64,000 bases of DNA, from assembly GCA_016125555.1 (NCBI GenBank), contig WGLN01000001.1:328255-392254 (forward strand). Reading direction: 5' to 3'. Source of the stretch: Porphyrobacter sp. GTDB taxonomy: Bacteria; Pseudomonadota; Alphaproteobacteria; Sphingomonadales; Sphingomonadaceae. This document shows, one piece after another, positions 7,504 through 16,058 of the stretch. Within the stretch, counting starts at the first letter, position 1. Each line of letters starts with the position of its first letter. Position numbers and translations under genes: made by a program. The notes below the pieces were generated by a model. That model worked only from the letters and a program-made list of their open reading frames with translations, made no database searches and was not told the origin of the DNA.

Positions 7504-9737
7504 TCGGGCGGGGTCACGCCGTGTGCGCCGAGGAAGCGGAAGATGCTGTTCCAGACGTGCGGCCCGATCTTCTCGCCCGAAACCCGGTGGGTGTAGCCGG
7601 GATAGAGCATCATCTCGAAGGGCAGGTTGTTCTCCTGCAGCACCCCGATCAGTTCCGAGGAGTTCTCGAACACCACGTTGTCGTCGGACAGGCCGTGGAT
7701 CAGGAGCAGCGGGTCGCTGATCTTGGTCGCATCGGGGATCGCGCTCGCGGTCTCGTAGGCCTCGGGCACCTCCCGCGGGTCGCCCATGTAACGCTCGGTG
7801 TAGTGCGTGTCGTAGAGTTCCCACCGGGTCACCGGCGCGCCGGCAACCCCTGCGGCATAGAGGCCGGGATCGGCCTCCAGCATCTTCAGCGTCATGTAGC
7901 CGCCATAGGACCAGCCATAGATGGCGATCTTGTCGGGATCGACAAAGTCGAGGCTCTTGAGGAACGCGGCGCCCGCCTTCTGGTCACGCACCTCGGCGCC
8001 GCCCATGGCCCGGTAGATCGGCTGTTCGAAATCGACCCCGCGATTGGCCGATCCGCGGTTGTCGAGCACGAAATAGACATAGCCCTTGTCGACGATCGCC
8101 TGCGCCAGCGCGCCGGTCCAGCCCTTCGTCACCTGCTGGACGTGCGGGCCGCCGTAATGGCTGAAGAACACCGGGTAACGCTTGCCCGGCTCCATCCTGG
8201 GCTTGAGCATCATCCAGTGGAGCGGCGTGCCGTCCTCGGCGGCGATGGTGCCGAACTCGGGCGTCACGTGACTGGCAAGGTAGGGCGCGTAGGGGTGGTC
8301 GCCCTCGACCCGGTTCTCCTCGATCCAGGCTACGCGCTTGCCGTCCGGCGTGGCGAGGTAGGACTGCGGCGGCTGGCTCGGGCTGGAGCGGGTGACGTAG
8401 AGCAGCCGGCCCTTCCCATCCATGCTCGCGCTGTTGGTGAAATCCGGGTCGGTCAGCAGTTCGGGTTCGCCCGTGCCGTCCAGCCGCGCGCGGTAGACCT
8501 GCTGGGTCAGCACCCCGGACATCGCCTGGTAGGTGAAGGTTCCCGCCTCTTCGTCGACGCCGACCAGCGCGGTGGCGGGCGAGGTGCCGCGGGTGAGCTG
8601 CGTCCACTGGCCGTCCGCCAGCCGATAGAACTGGCCGTAACCGTCGCGCTCGGACCACCACAGCAGACTGCCGTCCTCGAGGAAGCGGTAGTCATCGCTG
8701 AGATTGATCCAGTAGTCAGGCCGCGCGGCGTTCTCGGTGAACCAGACCGTGCTGGCGCCGGTCGCGGGATCGACCTTCAGCACGTCGATCTTCGTCTGCG
8801 CGCGGTCCTGCCGCTGGACATAGATCGCCGAGCCATCGGGCGCCCAGTCGACCCGCGCGACATAGATGTCGAGATTGGGGCCAAGGTCGACCTTCACGCG
8901 GTTCGCGCCATCCGGGTCCATCACGTAAAGCTCGACCACCGCATTGTCGGTGCCCGCCGCGGGGTAGCGCTGGTCGAAGACCTTGGTGCCCTTGGCGCCG
9001 ATGGCGGCGCGGGTGACGATGCCGACGGGGCTTTCGTCGGTGCGCTGGACGACGAGGCGCTGGTCATCGGGAGACCACCAGTAGCCCGTGAAGCGCCCCA
9101 TTTCTTCCTGAGCGACGAACTCGGCCTCGCCCCAGCGGATCGTGTCGGCCTCTTCGGCAGGGGTGATCGGCTGCGCCTCGCCGCCCACCGGGCCCACCCA
9201 CAACTGCCGGTCGCGCACGAAGGAGACGAAGGCGCCCTTGGCGGAAAGCTTGGGGTTGAGCTCGGTGCCCGCGGTGTCGGTGAGCCGGGTCACCGTTCCA
9301 TCGAGGCGGGCGAGGTAGAGATCGCCGTCGAGCGGCACCAGCACGCCCGAACCGTCGCTCGCCCACTGGTAGGTGATGATGCCCTTGAGGCCCGCGACGC
9401 GGGCGCGCTCGCGCTGCATCTTCTCATCCTCGGAAAGCTCGCGCCCCGATCCCAGCGCGCGCGAATCGACGAGCATCCGCCATTCGCGGGTGTCGATGTC
9501 GTAGCCCCACAGGTCGTAACGCTCGCGCTCATCGGGGCGGTTGCGCAGCAGGGTGAGGTAGCGCCCGTCGGGGGAGAGCTTGACCTGCCGCGGCGCAGGG
9601 CCATCGAGCGCGGGCGAGGCGAACACCCGCTCGAGAGAAAGGGTCGGAGCCGTCTCAGCCATGACATCCTCCGCCAGCGCGGGAGTGGTCAGACAGGTCG
9701 AAAGGCTCAGGGCAACGGCAGCAAGGATCAAACGCAT
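7500..9737 (-). CDS. S9B dipeptidyl-peptidase IV-like serine peptidase, exported
   Basis: A 745-residue prolyl oligopeptidase-family enzyme with a Sec signal peptide (cleavage near A-L-A-E, about residue 22). The N-terminal two thirds form the beta-propeller, including Q-E-E-M-G-R-F-T-G-Y-W-W, the double-Glu motif that anchors the substrate N-terminus in DPP IV. The C-terminal alpha/beta hydrolase domain has the nucleophile in G-W-S-Y-G-G (Ser about 610), the acid in L-S-D-D-N-V (about 686) and the histidine in Y-T-H-R-V (about 717). It should cut X-Pro or X-Ala dipeptides from peptides in the periplasm. Its stop overlaps the start of the APC permease. Confidence 0.94.
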   Translation of the reverse strand: MRLILAAVALSLSTCLTTPALAEDVMAETAPTLSLERVFASPALDGPAPRQVKLSPDGRYLTLLRNRPDERERYDLWGYDIDTREWRMLVDSRALGSGRELSEDEKMQRERARVAGLKGIITYQWASDGSGVLVPLDGDLYLARLDGTVTRLTDTAGTELNPKLSAKGAFVSFVRDRQLWVGPVGGEAQPITPAEEADTIRWGEAEFVAQEEMGRFTGYWWSPDDQRLVVQRTDESPVGIVTRAAIGAKGTKVFDQRYPAAGTDNAVVELYVMDPDGANRVKVDLGPNLDIYVARVDWAPDGSAIYVQRQDRAQTKIDVLKVDPATGASTVWFTENAARPDYWINLSDDYRFLEDGSLLWWSERDGYGQFYRLADGQWTQLTRGTSPATALVGVDEEAGTFTYQAMSGVLTQQVYRARLDGTGEPELLTDPDFTNSASMDGKGRLLYVTRSSPSQPPQSYLATPDGKRVAWIEENRVEGDHPYAPYLASHVTPEFGTIAAEDGTPLHWMMLKPRMEPGKRYPVFFSHYGGPHVQQVTKGWTGALAQAIVDKGYVYFVLDNRGSANRGVDFEQPIYRAMGGAEVRDQKAGAAFLKSLDFVDPDKIAIYGWSYGGYMTLKMLEADPGLYAAGVAGAPVTRWELYDTHYTERYMGDPREVPEAYETASAIPDATKISDPLLLIHGLSDDNVVFENSSELIGVLQENNLPFEMMLYPGYTHRVSGEKIGPHVWNSIFRFLGAHGVTPPE

Positions 9738-9831
9738 TCAAAGCTCACCTCGTGATGGAGCGCCGCCGGAGGGCGGCGCCGCGATGCCCGTCTCCTCGCA
9801 ATCGCAGGCCCGAATGGCAAGGGCACAAACG

Positions 9832-9859
9832 AAAAGGGCGACCCCGCGGGGCCGCCCTC
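9832..9859 (-). terminator. Intrinsic terminator after rplS
   Basis: On the minus strand GGGCGGCCCC pairs with GGGGTCGCCC around a short loop and is followed by TTTT. It lies about 25 bases past the rplS stop and ends the ffh-to-rplS transcription unit. Confidence 0.8.
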
Positions 9860-9882
9860 TGTGTCCTTGCCGGCAATGGGCA

Positions 9883-10251
9883 TTACGCCTTGGGGGCGTT
9901 GACCTTGCGCTCGGCGATACGCGCGCTCTTGCCGGTGCGGCCGCGCAGGTAATAGAGCTTGGCACGGCGCACCACGCCGCGACGCACCACGGTGATGCTC
10001 TCGATGATCGGCGAATAGAGCGGGAAGACGCGCTCGACGCCTTCGCCGAAGCTGATCTTGCGCACGGTGAAGTTGCTGCCCATGCCGCGGTTCGAACGGG
10101 CGATCACGACGCCTTCGTAGTTCTGCACGCGCTCGCGGTTGCCTTCCTTCACCTTCACGCCGACGCGGACGGTGTCGCCCGCGCGGAATTCGGGGATGTC
10201 CTTGCCGGACTTGGCGATTTCTTCGGCTTCGATCTGCTGGATCAGGTTCAC
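9883..10251 (-). CDS. rplS: 50S ribosomal protein L19
   Basis: 122 residues. L19 sits at the 30S-50S interface. The central [15 protein letters not shown] and the C-terminal [14 protein letters not shown] segments are family hallmarks. It is last in the ffh-rpsP-rimM-...-trmD-rplS cluster. Its ATG overlaps the trmD stop by 4 bases (ATGA), and an intrinsic terminator follows the gene. Confidence 0.98.
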   Translation of the reverse strand: MNLIQQIEAEEIAKSGKDIPEFRAGDTVRVGVKVKEGNRERVQNYEGVVIARSNRGMGSNFTVRKISFGEGVERVFPLYSPIIESITVVRRGVVRRAKLYYLRGRTGKSARIAERKVNAPKA

Positions 10252-10991
10252 TGGTCCGGTTCCTTAGTTTTGCGCCGCGCGCCAGAGGCAGGCTGGACCC
10301 GAGCGCCCTCATAGCGCTCCCACAAGTCCGGCCTGCGTGACCGAGTATCGTTCTCGCTTTGCAGCTTGCGCCACGCCGCGATCTTCGCATGATCCCCCGA
10401 TCGCAGCACTTCGGGGATCGTGCGCCCTTCCCATTCCTGAGGTCGGGTGTAGTGCGGATATTCGAGAAGCCCCGTTTCGAAGCTTTCCTCGGTCCCGCTT
10501 GAAGGCGCGCCCATTACTCCGGGAAGCAGGCGAATGCAAGCGTCGAGAATGGTCAGCGCCGCCATCTCTCCCCCCGAGAGCACGACGTCGGCGAGGGACA
10601 CCTGTTCGATCTCGGGCCGGGCCTCGAACAGGCGCTCGTCGAAGCCCTCGAACCGCCCGCACAGGATGATGGCGCCGGGGCCGCTCGCAAGCTCGCGGAT
10701 GCGCGCTTGCGTGATGGGCTTGCCGCGCGGGGTCATGGCGAGGATGGGGCGCCCGGCGGCGGCCACGCTATCCAGCGCCCGCGCCAGCACGTCGCACTTC
10801 AGCACCATCCCCGCCCCGCCGCCGGCAGGCGTGTCGTCGACGGTGCGGTGCCTGTCAGTGGCGAAGTCGCGGATCTGCACCGTATCGCAGGCCCATTTGC
10901 CCTCGGCCATGGCGCGGCCCGCGAGGCTGTGCCCGAGCGGCCCGGGGAACATCTCCGGATAGAGCGTGAGAATGGTGGCGGCGAAGGTCAT
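10248..10991 (-). CDS. trmD: tRNA (guanine37-N1)-methyltransferase
   Basis: 247 residues. It transfers methyl from S-adenosylmethionine to G37 of tRNAs reading CNN codons, preventing +1 frameshifting. The knotted SPOUT fold is shown by [11 protein letters not shown] and D-V-V-L-S-G-G-E. The tRNA-binding C-terminal domain is present (R-P-Q-E-W-E-G-R). The C-terminal tail is basic. It lies between the Gly/Cys-rich membrane gene (22-base gap) and rplS (4-base overlap). Confidence 0.98.
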   Translation of the reverse strand: MTFAATILTLYPEMFPGPLGHSLAGRAMAEGKWACDTVQIRDFATDRHRTVDDTPAGGGAGMVLKCDVLARALDSVAAAGRPILAMTPRGKPITQARIRELASGPGAIILCGRFEGFDERLFEARPEIEQVSLADVVLSGGEMAALTILDACIRLLPGVMGAPSSGTEESFETGLLEYPHYTRPQEWEGRTIPEVLRSGDHAKIAAWRKLQSENDTRSRRPDLWERYEGARVQPASGARRKTKEPDQ

Positions 10992-11013
10992 CGCCGCCGC
11001 TTACGCGCGGAAA

Positions 11014-11847
11014 TCAGCCCCCGCAACCGCCGCAGCCGCCGCCCCCGCAACCGCCGCCACCGTCGCCGCTGCTGTCGCCTCCGCAGCCGCCGCCGCCGTC
11101 GCCGCCGCCGTCTTGCCGCCGGGTCGCGTGGACCGGCTCCCAGGGGGTGCCGACCAGCACGCCGGTGCCGAACAGCGCCACCGCCAGTGCCGCTTCCTCG
11201 GGCTGCGGCGCACAGGCAATGCGCGAGGCCCGGGCGCGCTCGGTCTCGACCGCCGCGATCCCGGCACGGGTGCGCGAATCGAACTTGAGGAAGCGGACCA
11301 CCGCGAGGCCGACCGTCAGAGCGATGAGCACGATCAGGAAGCCGGTTGGCTCACCCAGCGCGCTCCCCGCCCTCTGGCGATAGAGACCGATCATCAGCAG
11401 CACGAGGTAGGGGGAGATCGACAGCCAGCGCAGGCGCAACACCGCCTCGCGGCGCATCAGCAATCCGCTGCGCCGCAGCCGTGCCGCGACCCGCTCGGCG
11501 TGGACCGCGAGCAGCCGCTGCGCCTCGCCGAGCGTCATGGGCGCATCATGCGCCAGCACGGCCTTGCCCGCAGGGGAGGTCGGCAGGCTCGCCTGGACCA
11601 CCACCAGCCGCCCCTTCTCGCCGGTTGCGAGCCCGCCGCGCACGAACAGGTCGGCGAGCAGCGAATCGGCGAAGCGCGCCGGTCCGCCGGCGAGATAGGC
11701 GATGCTCTCGGCATCGGACGATTCGCCCGCGCGACCGGATTCGCGCAGGTTCGCGGGGATCCACCAGGCGGCAAGGATCGCGATCCCCAGCAGCACCGTG
11801 TAAAACAACAAGAACTCGCCGCCCGTCAGAGACGAGAACAGCTGCAT
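11014..11847 (-). CDS. TIGR04222-like membrane protein with Gly/Cys-rich tail
   Basis: 277 residues, function unknown. One hydrophobic segment lies near residues 14-31 and a hairpin of two near 150-190 (L-V-L-L-M-I-G-L-Y and L-I-V-L-I-A-L-T-V-G-L-A-V-V). Soluble helical stretches lie between. The last ~35 residues are almost only Gly with four Cys and some Asp/Ser (repeats such as GGGGCGG and GGCGG). This plan matches my memory of TIGR04222 proteins, which often accompany glycine-rich-domain proteins. The ATG at 11847 shares a base with the stop of the preceding gene (TGATG). It sits inside the otherwise conserved rimM-trmD interval. Confidence 0.72.
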   Translation of the reverse strand: MQLFSSLTGGEFLLFYTVLLGIAILAAWWIPANLRESGRAGESSDAESIAYLAGGPARFADSLLADLFVRGGLATGEKGRLVVVQASLPTSPAGKAVLAHDAPMTLGEAQRLLAVHAERVAARLRRSGLLMRREAVLRLRWLSISPYLVLLMIGLYRQRAGSALGEPTGFLIVLIALTVGLAVVRFLKFDSRTRAGIAAVETERARASRIACAPQPEEAALAVALFGTGVLVGTPWEPVHATRRQDGGGDGGGGCGGDSSGDGGGGCGGGGCGGCGG

Positions 11848-12392
11848 CACATTATCCTTCCCGCGAGCCATCCCGCCACGAAGACGGTCAGACCCAGCGC
11901 CAGCGCGACCCGGCGTCGAAGGACGATAACATCGAAACCGTTAATGCGAATACCTTGCGGATCGACGTGGAAGCGGCGGCGCGCCGAAGGCCAGATATCG
12001 GGCGGCGGCGGGGCGCCGAAAACGGCCTCGTAGGCGGCGAGCGTTTCGGCATACTGGCGGTAGTATCTTTCGCGCTCCACCGCGCCCCCGGCGGTCGGCC
12101 CGTGGTGCAGCGGCGCGCCGAGCACCTGCGCGCAGAACACCTCCCAATAGTCGCGGGAATAGGTGAGGTGGAGGTGCCAGGCCTGATCGACGGCGTCCGA
12201 CGGCGTGACCGCGTGCCCGGCGGTCATGGCGAGATAGCAGAAACGCTTGTATTCGCCGATCACCCGCGCGGCGTGGGCAGCGTCCCAGCGGTTCTCGCGC
12301 GCGAGCCGGGCGGCGAAGGTGAGCGCGGCACCGGGCGGGCCGATCTCGTGCGCGGCGATGCGGTGCCACAGGTCGTCGTCGCGGTGCTGCAA
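11847..12392 (-). CDS. GRDP-like (glycine-rich domain-containing-like) protein
   Basis: 181 residues. The N-terminal ~130 residues carry Y-K-R-F-C-Y-L-A, D-A-V-D-Q-A-W-H-L-H-L-T-Y-S and Y-W-E-V-F-C, which I associate with the plant/bacterial GRDP-like family (PF07173), of unknown biochemical role. A single hydrophobic helix close to the C-terminus (A-L-G-L-T-V-F-V-A-G-W-L-A-G) suggests a tail-anchored inner-membrane protein. It is coupled to the downstream Gly/Cys-tail gene through a TGATG junction, so the two probably work together. The family call is moderate; the coding call is firm. Confidence 0.72.
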   Translation of the reverse strand: MQHRDDDLWHRIAAHEIGPPGAALTFAARLARENRWDAAHAARVIGEYKRFCYLAMTAGHAVTPSDAVDQAWHLHLTYSRDYWEVFCAQVLGAPLHHGPTAGGAVERERYYRQYAETLAAYEAVFGAPPPPDIWPSARRRFHVDPQGIRINGFDVIVLRRRVALALGLTVFVAGWLAGRIM

Positions 12393-12405
12393 CGCGCCGG
12401 ACCCG

Positions 12406-12729
12406 CTATTCGAAGACCTGCGGATCGAACCGCGTCAACCGGTCGAGCCGCCTTGTGGCGAAGTGAGCGACCGGCCAGGCGATCAGCGCACCGACCCCCA
12501 GCGTAAGAGCAAATCCGATGGCTTGTTCCCCGTCGAACTGCCCCTGATCTACCGAAATCATCGCGAATGTCGGCGCGAGGATCACCAGCGGTGCGCCGAC
12601 AGCCGCCGCGAATACCCGCCGCGTACGGCTTTGGCCGCCGAGCACGAAGCGCACCAGCAGCACCGCGCCGAGCGCGACCATCTGAAGCAGAGCGGCAAAC
12701 AGCACGATGCCGAAAACAGCGGTGACCAT
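12406..12729 (-). CDS. Small membrane protein, unknown function
   Basis: 107 residues with about three hydrophobic segments (I-V-L-F-A-A-L-L-Q-M-V near residue 10, a middle A-V-G-A-P-L-V-I-L-A-P, and G-F-A-L-T-L-G-V-G-A near 80). I do not recognise the family. The ATG at 12729 lies 5 bases after the rimM stop, and the gene precedes the GRDP-like gene by 13 bases. It is therefore the first of three accessory membrane genes inside the rimM-trmD interval. Confidence 0.62.
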   Translation of the reverse strand: MVTAVFGIVLFAALLQMVALGAVLLVRFVLGGQSRTRRVFAAAVGAPLVILAPTFAMISVDQGQFDGEQAIGFALTLGVGALIAWPVAHFATRRLDRLTRFDPQVFE

Positions 12730-12734
12730 GGCCG

Positions 12735-13238
12735 CTAGTCTTCGGCGAAAGCACTCGCGATAACAAGCCGGCGTTCGTCCCAATCCAGCACGGCGGCGGG
12801 GATCATCGGCACCATGAAGGTTTTCGGCCCCTTCTCGGGCACGGGGGCGCGGGCGATTTCGACGATGTCGGTGGCGCCGAAGTTCTCGATTCCCGCGACC
12901 GTGCCGACCGGCTCGCCGGTATCGGTGACCACGGCGAGGCCGAGAAGGTCGGCGTGGTAATATTCGCCCTCGCCGAGCGGCGGCAGGGCATCGCGCGGGA
13001 CGGTGAGGACCGTGCCGCGCAGGCGTTCGGCATCGGCGCGCGAGGTGCTTTCGGCGAGCCGGGCGATGGCCCCGCCCTTGCCGTCCTCGCGGATCTTCAC
13101 GAGGGTCAGCGCGCCGTCATTGAAGCGCTTGTGCTTCGCGAGCGCCGCAACGCCCTCGCCGAACAGCTTCAGGCGCACCTCGCCCGCCACCCCGTGCGCG
13201 CCGGCAATGGCGGCGAGGGTGACGGGCTTGGCGGTCAT
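12735..13238 (-). CDS. rimM: 16S rRNA processing protein RimM
   Basis: 167 residues. RimM binds S19 and helps mature the 30S head. The N-terminal RimM domain begins with A-A-I-A-G-A-H-G-V-A-G-E-V-R-L-K. The C-terminal PRC barrel carries Y-Y-H-A-D-L-L-G-L and V-P-M-I-P-A-A-V-L. The gene follows rpsP by 6 bases, the conserved order. No unusual features. Confidence 0.96.
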   Translation of the reverse strand: MTAKPVTLAAIAGAHGVAGEVRLKLFGEGVAALAKHKRFNDGALTLVKIREDGKGGAIARLAESTSRADAERLRGTVLTVPRDALPPLGEGEYYHADLLGLAVVTDTGEPVGTVAGIENFGATDIVEIARAPVPEKGPKTFMVPMIPAAVLDWDERRLVIASAFAED

Positions 13239-13244
13239 GCGGAA

Positions 13245-13739
13245 TTAGCCTTCGGCCTGCTCTTCGGCAGCGGCTTCCTCAGCCGGAGCTTCCTCGGCAG
13301 CGGCTTCCTCGGCGGGCGCTTCCTCGGCGGCGGGCTCTTCAGCCGGAGCGGCGGCAGCGGCCTTGGCCTCTTCCTCGGCGGCGCGCTTGGCTTCCTCGGC
13401 CTCGGCGATCTTGGCGGCACGCTCCTCGGCGCGCTCCTTGGCCTTCTCGCCCGGTTCGCCCTTCTTGGGGTTGTTGCGGGCCGCACGCTCCTTGATGCCG
13501 GCGGCGTCGAGGAAGCGGGCGACGCGGTCGGTCGGCTGCGCGCCGACACCGATCCAGTAGCGCGCGCGGTCCTCGTCGAGCTTCACGCGCTCGGCCGAAT
13601 CCTTGGCGAGCAGCGGGTTGTAGGTGCCGATCTGCTCGAGATACTTGCCGTCGCGCGGGCTGCGGCTGTTGGCGACGACGATGCGGTAATAGGGACGCTT
13701 CTTGGCACCGCCGCGCGAGAGCCGGATGGAAATGGACAT
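13245..13739 (-). CDS. rpsP: 30S ribosomal protein S16 with long Ala/Glu tail
   Basis: The first ~80 residues are canonical S16 ([19 protein letters not shown] and the G-x-Y-N-P motif). The protein then continues to 164 residues with a highly charged, low-complexity extension rich in Ala, Glu and Lys, containing repeats of A-E-E-A-P-A-E-E. Long S16 tails occur in sphingomonads, but this one doubles the protein. The tail probably forms an extended or helical surface arm. It lies 54 bases after ffh and is first of the rpsP-rimM-... unit. Confidence 0.96.
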   Translation of the reverse strand: MSISIRLSRGGAKKRPYYRIVVANSRSPRDGKYLEQIGTYNPLLAKDSAERVKLDEDRARYWIGVGAQPTDRVARFLDAAGIKERAARNNPKKGEPGEKAKERAEERAAKIAEAEEAKRAAEEEAKAAAAAPAEEPAAEEAPAEEAAAEEAPAEEAAAEEQAEG

Positions 13740-13793
13740 GATGATACCTTTCGACTGGAATTGAACTGTTGAACTGAAACTTCTGACTTGAAA

Positions 13794-15251
13794 CTATTTC
13801 TTGCGCGGCGGGCCACCAAGGCCGGGCAGTCCGCCCATCCCGCCCCCGCCGAGACCGGGCAAGCCGCCGGACGGCGGGCCGCCGAGGCCGCCCATCCCGC
13901 CCATCCCGCCGCCGCCGCCGAACATCGCGGCGAGGCCCTTCAGCCCGCCCATCTTCTTGATCTGCTTCATCGCGCGCGCCATTTCCTGGTGCATCTTCAG
14001 CAGCTTGTTGACGGTCTGCACGTCCGTCCCGCTGCCCGCCGCGACGCGCTTCTTGCGCTTGGCGTTCATCAGGTCGGGATTGGCGCGTTCCTTGGGAGTC
14101 ATCGAGGCAATCACCGCCTCGAGGTGGACGAGCACCTTGTCGTCCATCCCGCTCGCCTGCATCGCGGCCTTGGCCTTCTTCATGCCCGGCATCATGCCCG
14201 CGAGCATCCCGAGCCCGCCCATGTTGCGCATCTGGCGCAGCTGCATGGCGAGATCGTCGAGGTCGAACTTGCCCTTCTCGAGGTTGCGCGCGAGCTTTTC
14301 GGCGTCCTCTTCCTTGATCGTCGCCGCCGCCTTCTCGACGAGGCTGACGACGTCGCCCATGCCGAGGATGCGGTCGGCGACCGATGCGGGGCGGAACACC
14401 TCGATCGCGTCGAGCTTCTCGCCGGTGCCGGCGAACTTGATCGGCTTGCCGGTGACCGCACGCATCGAGAGCGCCGCGCCGCCACGGGCATCGCCGTCCA
14501 TGCGGGTGAGCACCACGCCGGTGAGCGGAACCTCGCCGCTGAAGCTCTGCGCGACGTTGACCGCGTCCTGGCCGGTCAGGCTGTCGACCACCAGCAGCAC
14601 CTCGTTGGGCGCCGACACGCCCGCGACCGCCTTCATCTCGGCCATCAGCGCGTCATCGACGTGGAGGCGGCCCGCGGTGTCGAGCAGCAGCACGTCGAAA
14701 TTCTGGAGGCGCGCCGCTTCCATCGCACGCCGCGCGATGTCGACCGGCTGCTGGCCCGCGACGATCGGCAGGGTCGCGACATCGACCTGGGTGCCGAGCA
14801 CCGCCAGCTGTTCCTGCGCCGCCGGACGGTTGACGTCGAGCGAGGCCATCAGCGCCTTCTTGCCGTGGCGTTCGCGGATCAGCTTGGCGAGCTTGGCGGT
14901 GGTGGTCGTCTTGCCCGAGCCCTGCAGGCCGACCATCATGATCACCACCGGCGGCTTGGCGTCGAGCTTCAGCCCCTCGGTCTCGGCCCCGCCGAGCGTT
15001 TCGATCAGCTCGTCATGGACGATCTTGATGACCTGCTGGCCGGGGGTGACCGAGCGCAGCACGTCCTGGCCCACGGCCTTTTCGGTGACGGCGTCGATGA
15101 AGCGGCGGGCGACGGGCAGCGCGACATCGGCTTCAAGGAGCGCGATGCGCACCTCGCGCATGGCGTCGCGGACGTCCTGCTCCTTGAGCGCGCCGCGCCC
15201 CTTGAGCTTGTCGAAGACCCCGCCGAGCCGGTCGGACAGCGTGTCGAACAT
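13794..15251 (-). CDS. ffh: Signal recognition particle protein Ffh
   Basis: 485 residues. This is the SRP54 GTPase that binds 4.5S RNA and signal sequences and delivers ribosomes to FtsY. The NG domain shows the P-loop G-L-Q-G-S-G-K-T-T-T-T-A-K-L, D-T-A-G-R-L and T-R-M-D-G-D-A-R-G-G-A. The Met-rich M domain follows (M-G-G-L-G-M-L-A-G-M-M-P-G-M). The C-terminus is a Gly/Met/Pro-rich low-complexity tail. The gene lies upstream of rpsP in the usual order. Confidence 0.98.
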   Translation of the reverse strand: MFDTLSDRLGGVFDKLKGRGALKEQDVRDAMREVRIALLEADVALPVARRFIDAVTEKAVGQDVLRSVTPGQQVIKIVHDELIETLGGAETEGLKLDAKPPVVIMMVGLQGSGKTTTTAKLAKLIRERHGKKALMASLDVNRPAAQEQLAVLGTQVDVATLPIVAGQQPVDIARRAMEAARLQNFDVLLLDTAGRLHVDDALMAEMKAVAGVSAPNEVLLVVDSLTGQDAVNVAQSFSGEVPLTGVVLTRMDGDARGGAALSMRAVTGKPIKFAGTGEKLDAIEVFRPASVADRILGMGDVVSLVEKAAATIKEEDAEKLARNLEKGKFDLDDLAMQLRQMRNMGGLGMLAGMMPGMKKAKAAMQASGMDDKVLVHLEAVIASMTPKERANPDLMNAKRKKRVAAGSGTDVQTVNKLLKMHQEMARAMKQIKKMGGLKGLAAMFGGGGGMGGMGGLGGPPSGGLPGLGGGGMGGLPGLGGPPRKK

Positions 15252-15294
15252 CGCTTGGCTCCTCCATCCGGACCCGCGGGAACCGGTAAACGCG

Positions 15295-15329
15295 AAAAAC
15301 GCCGGCGGACGAAACCTCGTCGGCCAGCG
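15295..15329 (-). terminator. Intrinsic terminator after tRNA-Ala
   Basis: On the minus strand CGCTGGC pairs with GCCGGCG and an inner GACGA pairs with TCGTC, followed by TTTTT. It lies about 43 bases past the tRNA 3' end, before ffh. Confidence 0.65.
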
Positions 15330-15371
15330 TTGCGAGCTTCCGTAGCGAAACCCGACTTTGTCAGTGGTGAC

Positions 15372-15447
15372 TGGTGGAGCCTAGCGGGATCGAACCGCTG
15401 ACCTCAACACTGCCAGTGTTGCGCTCTCCCAGCTGAGCTAAGGCCCC
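15372..15447 (-). tRNA. tRNA-Ala (anticodon GGC)
   Basis: 76 nt on the minus strand, with CCA encoded. The acceptor GGGGCCT pairs with AGGCTCC and includes the G3:U70 wobble that identifies alanine tRNAs. The D arm is GCTCAGCTGGGAGAGC. The anticodon stem CAACA/TGTTG encloses CTGGCAG, giving GGC (reads GCC). The T arm GCGGTTCGATCCCGC is intact. Confidence 0.97.
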
Positions 15448-15494
15448 GAGCCAGTCATCGTGCGAGCGAGGCATCGCCTGCTCGCGGGAGGCGC

Positions 15495-15523
15495 CCAATA
15501 TAGGGGGCGCCTCCCCATTGCAA
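15495..15523 (-). promoter_or_regulatory. Candidate promoter for tRNA-Ala
   Basis: Minus strand TTGCAA, 17 bp, TATTGG, matching the promoter form seen repeatedly in this window. It starts about 50 bases before the tRNA 5' end. The spacer also contains a GGAGGCGCC/GGCGCCTCC inverted repeat. Confidence 0.5.
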
Positions 15524-15531
15524 GAGCAAAA

Positions 15532-15873
15532 TCAGCTCTCGTCGTCCTCGTCGTCGCCCTTGCCCTTGGACACGCCAAGATCGTCGTCGCCGCCGAGATC
15601 GACGTCGTTGTCGGGCGAATCGCCGTCGTCGTCGATGTCCTCGATATCGTCGAGATCGTCGATGTCGTCATCGCCGCCGAGATCGGAATCGGCCTCGGTC
15701 TCCTTCTTCTTCTCTTCCTCGAAGGGGATCGGCTGCTTGGACTTGAGCACCGGCTCGGGCGTCCAGGTCTCGCCGCATTCGATGCAGGCGACCGGGTCTT
15801 CCTTGCCGAGATCGTAGAACCGTTCCCCGCACTTGGGGCAGGTACGCTTGGTACCCCATTCGGGCTTTGCCAT
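15532..15873 (-). CDS. TIGR02300/FYDLN-acid family zinc-ribbon protein
   Basis: 113 residues. The N-terminal half holds a two-knuckle zinc ribbon, C-P-K-C-G-E-R-F-Y-D-L then C-I-E-C-G-E-T-W. The F-Y-D-L-(N/G) segment gives the family its name. The rest is an extremely acidic Asp/Glu tail. The family is common in Alphaproteobacteria and has no assigned function; a nucleic-acid or protein adaptor role is a guess. The start was chosen at MAKPEWG, the conserved N-terminus. The gene is divergent to aroA. Confidence 0.9.
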   Translation of the reverse strand: MAKPEWGTKRTCPKCGERFYDLGKEDPVACIECGETWTPEPVLKSKQPIPFEEEKKKETEADSDLGGDDDIDDLDDIEDIDDDGDSPDNDVDLGGDDDLGVSKGKGDDEDDES

Positions 15874-16058
15874 CTTTGTTCCTCGAAACAGGCCGACCCC
15901 TGTGGGGGACCGGCGGAAATCTTGCACATTCACGTGGGATTGGCAGCGGTGATGTGGTCGGGATTGTGGGGTCGGGCAAGCCCTTTATCAAGAGCGTCCG
16001 GCCCCGCGCGCGGCGCGCCTTGCCAGAAGCGCGGGGCGCTGTCAAAGACCGCCGCCTG

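Noticed and set aside
9760..9779. GCGCCGCC/GGCGGCGC hairpin upstream of the DPP IV gene as a terminator
   Set aside because: There is no T-run on either strand; rplS already has a better terminator at 9832-9859.
11031..11115. Possible CRISPR or simple repeat (runs of CCGCCGCC)
   Set aside because: It is the coding sequence of the Gly/Cys tail; there are no equal repeats with unique spacers.
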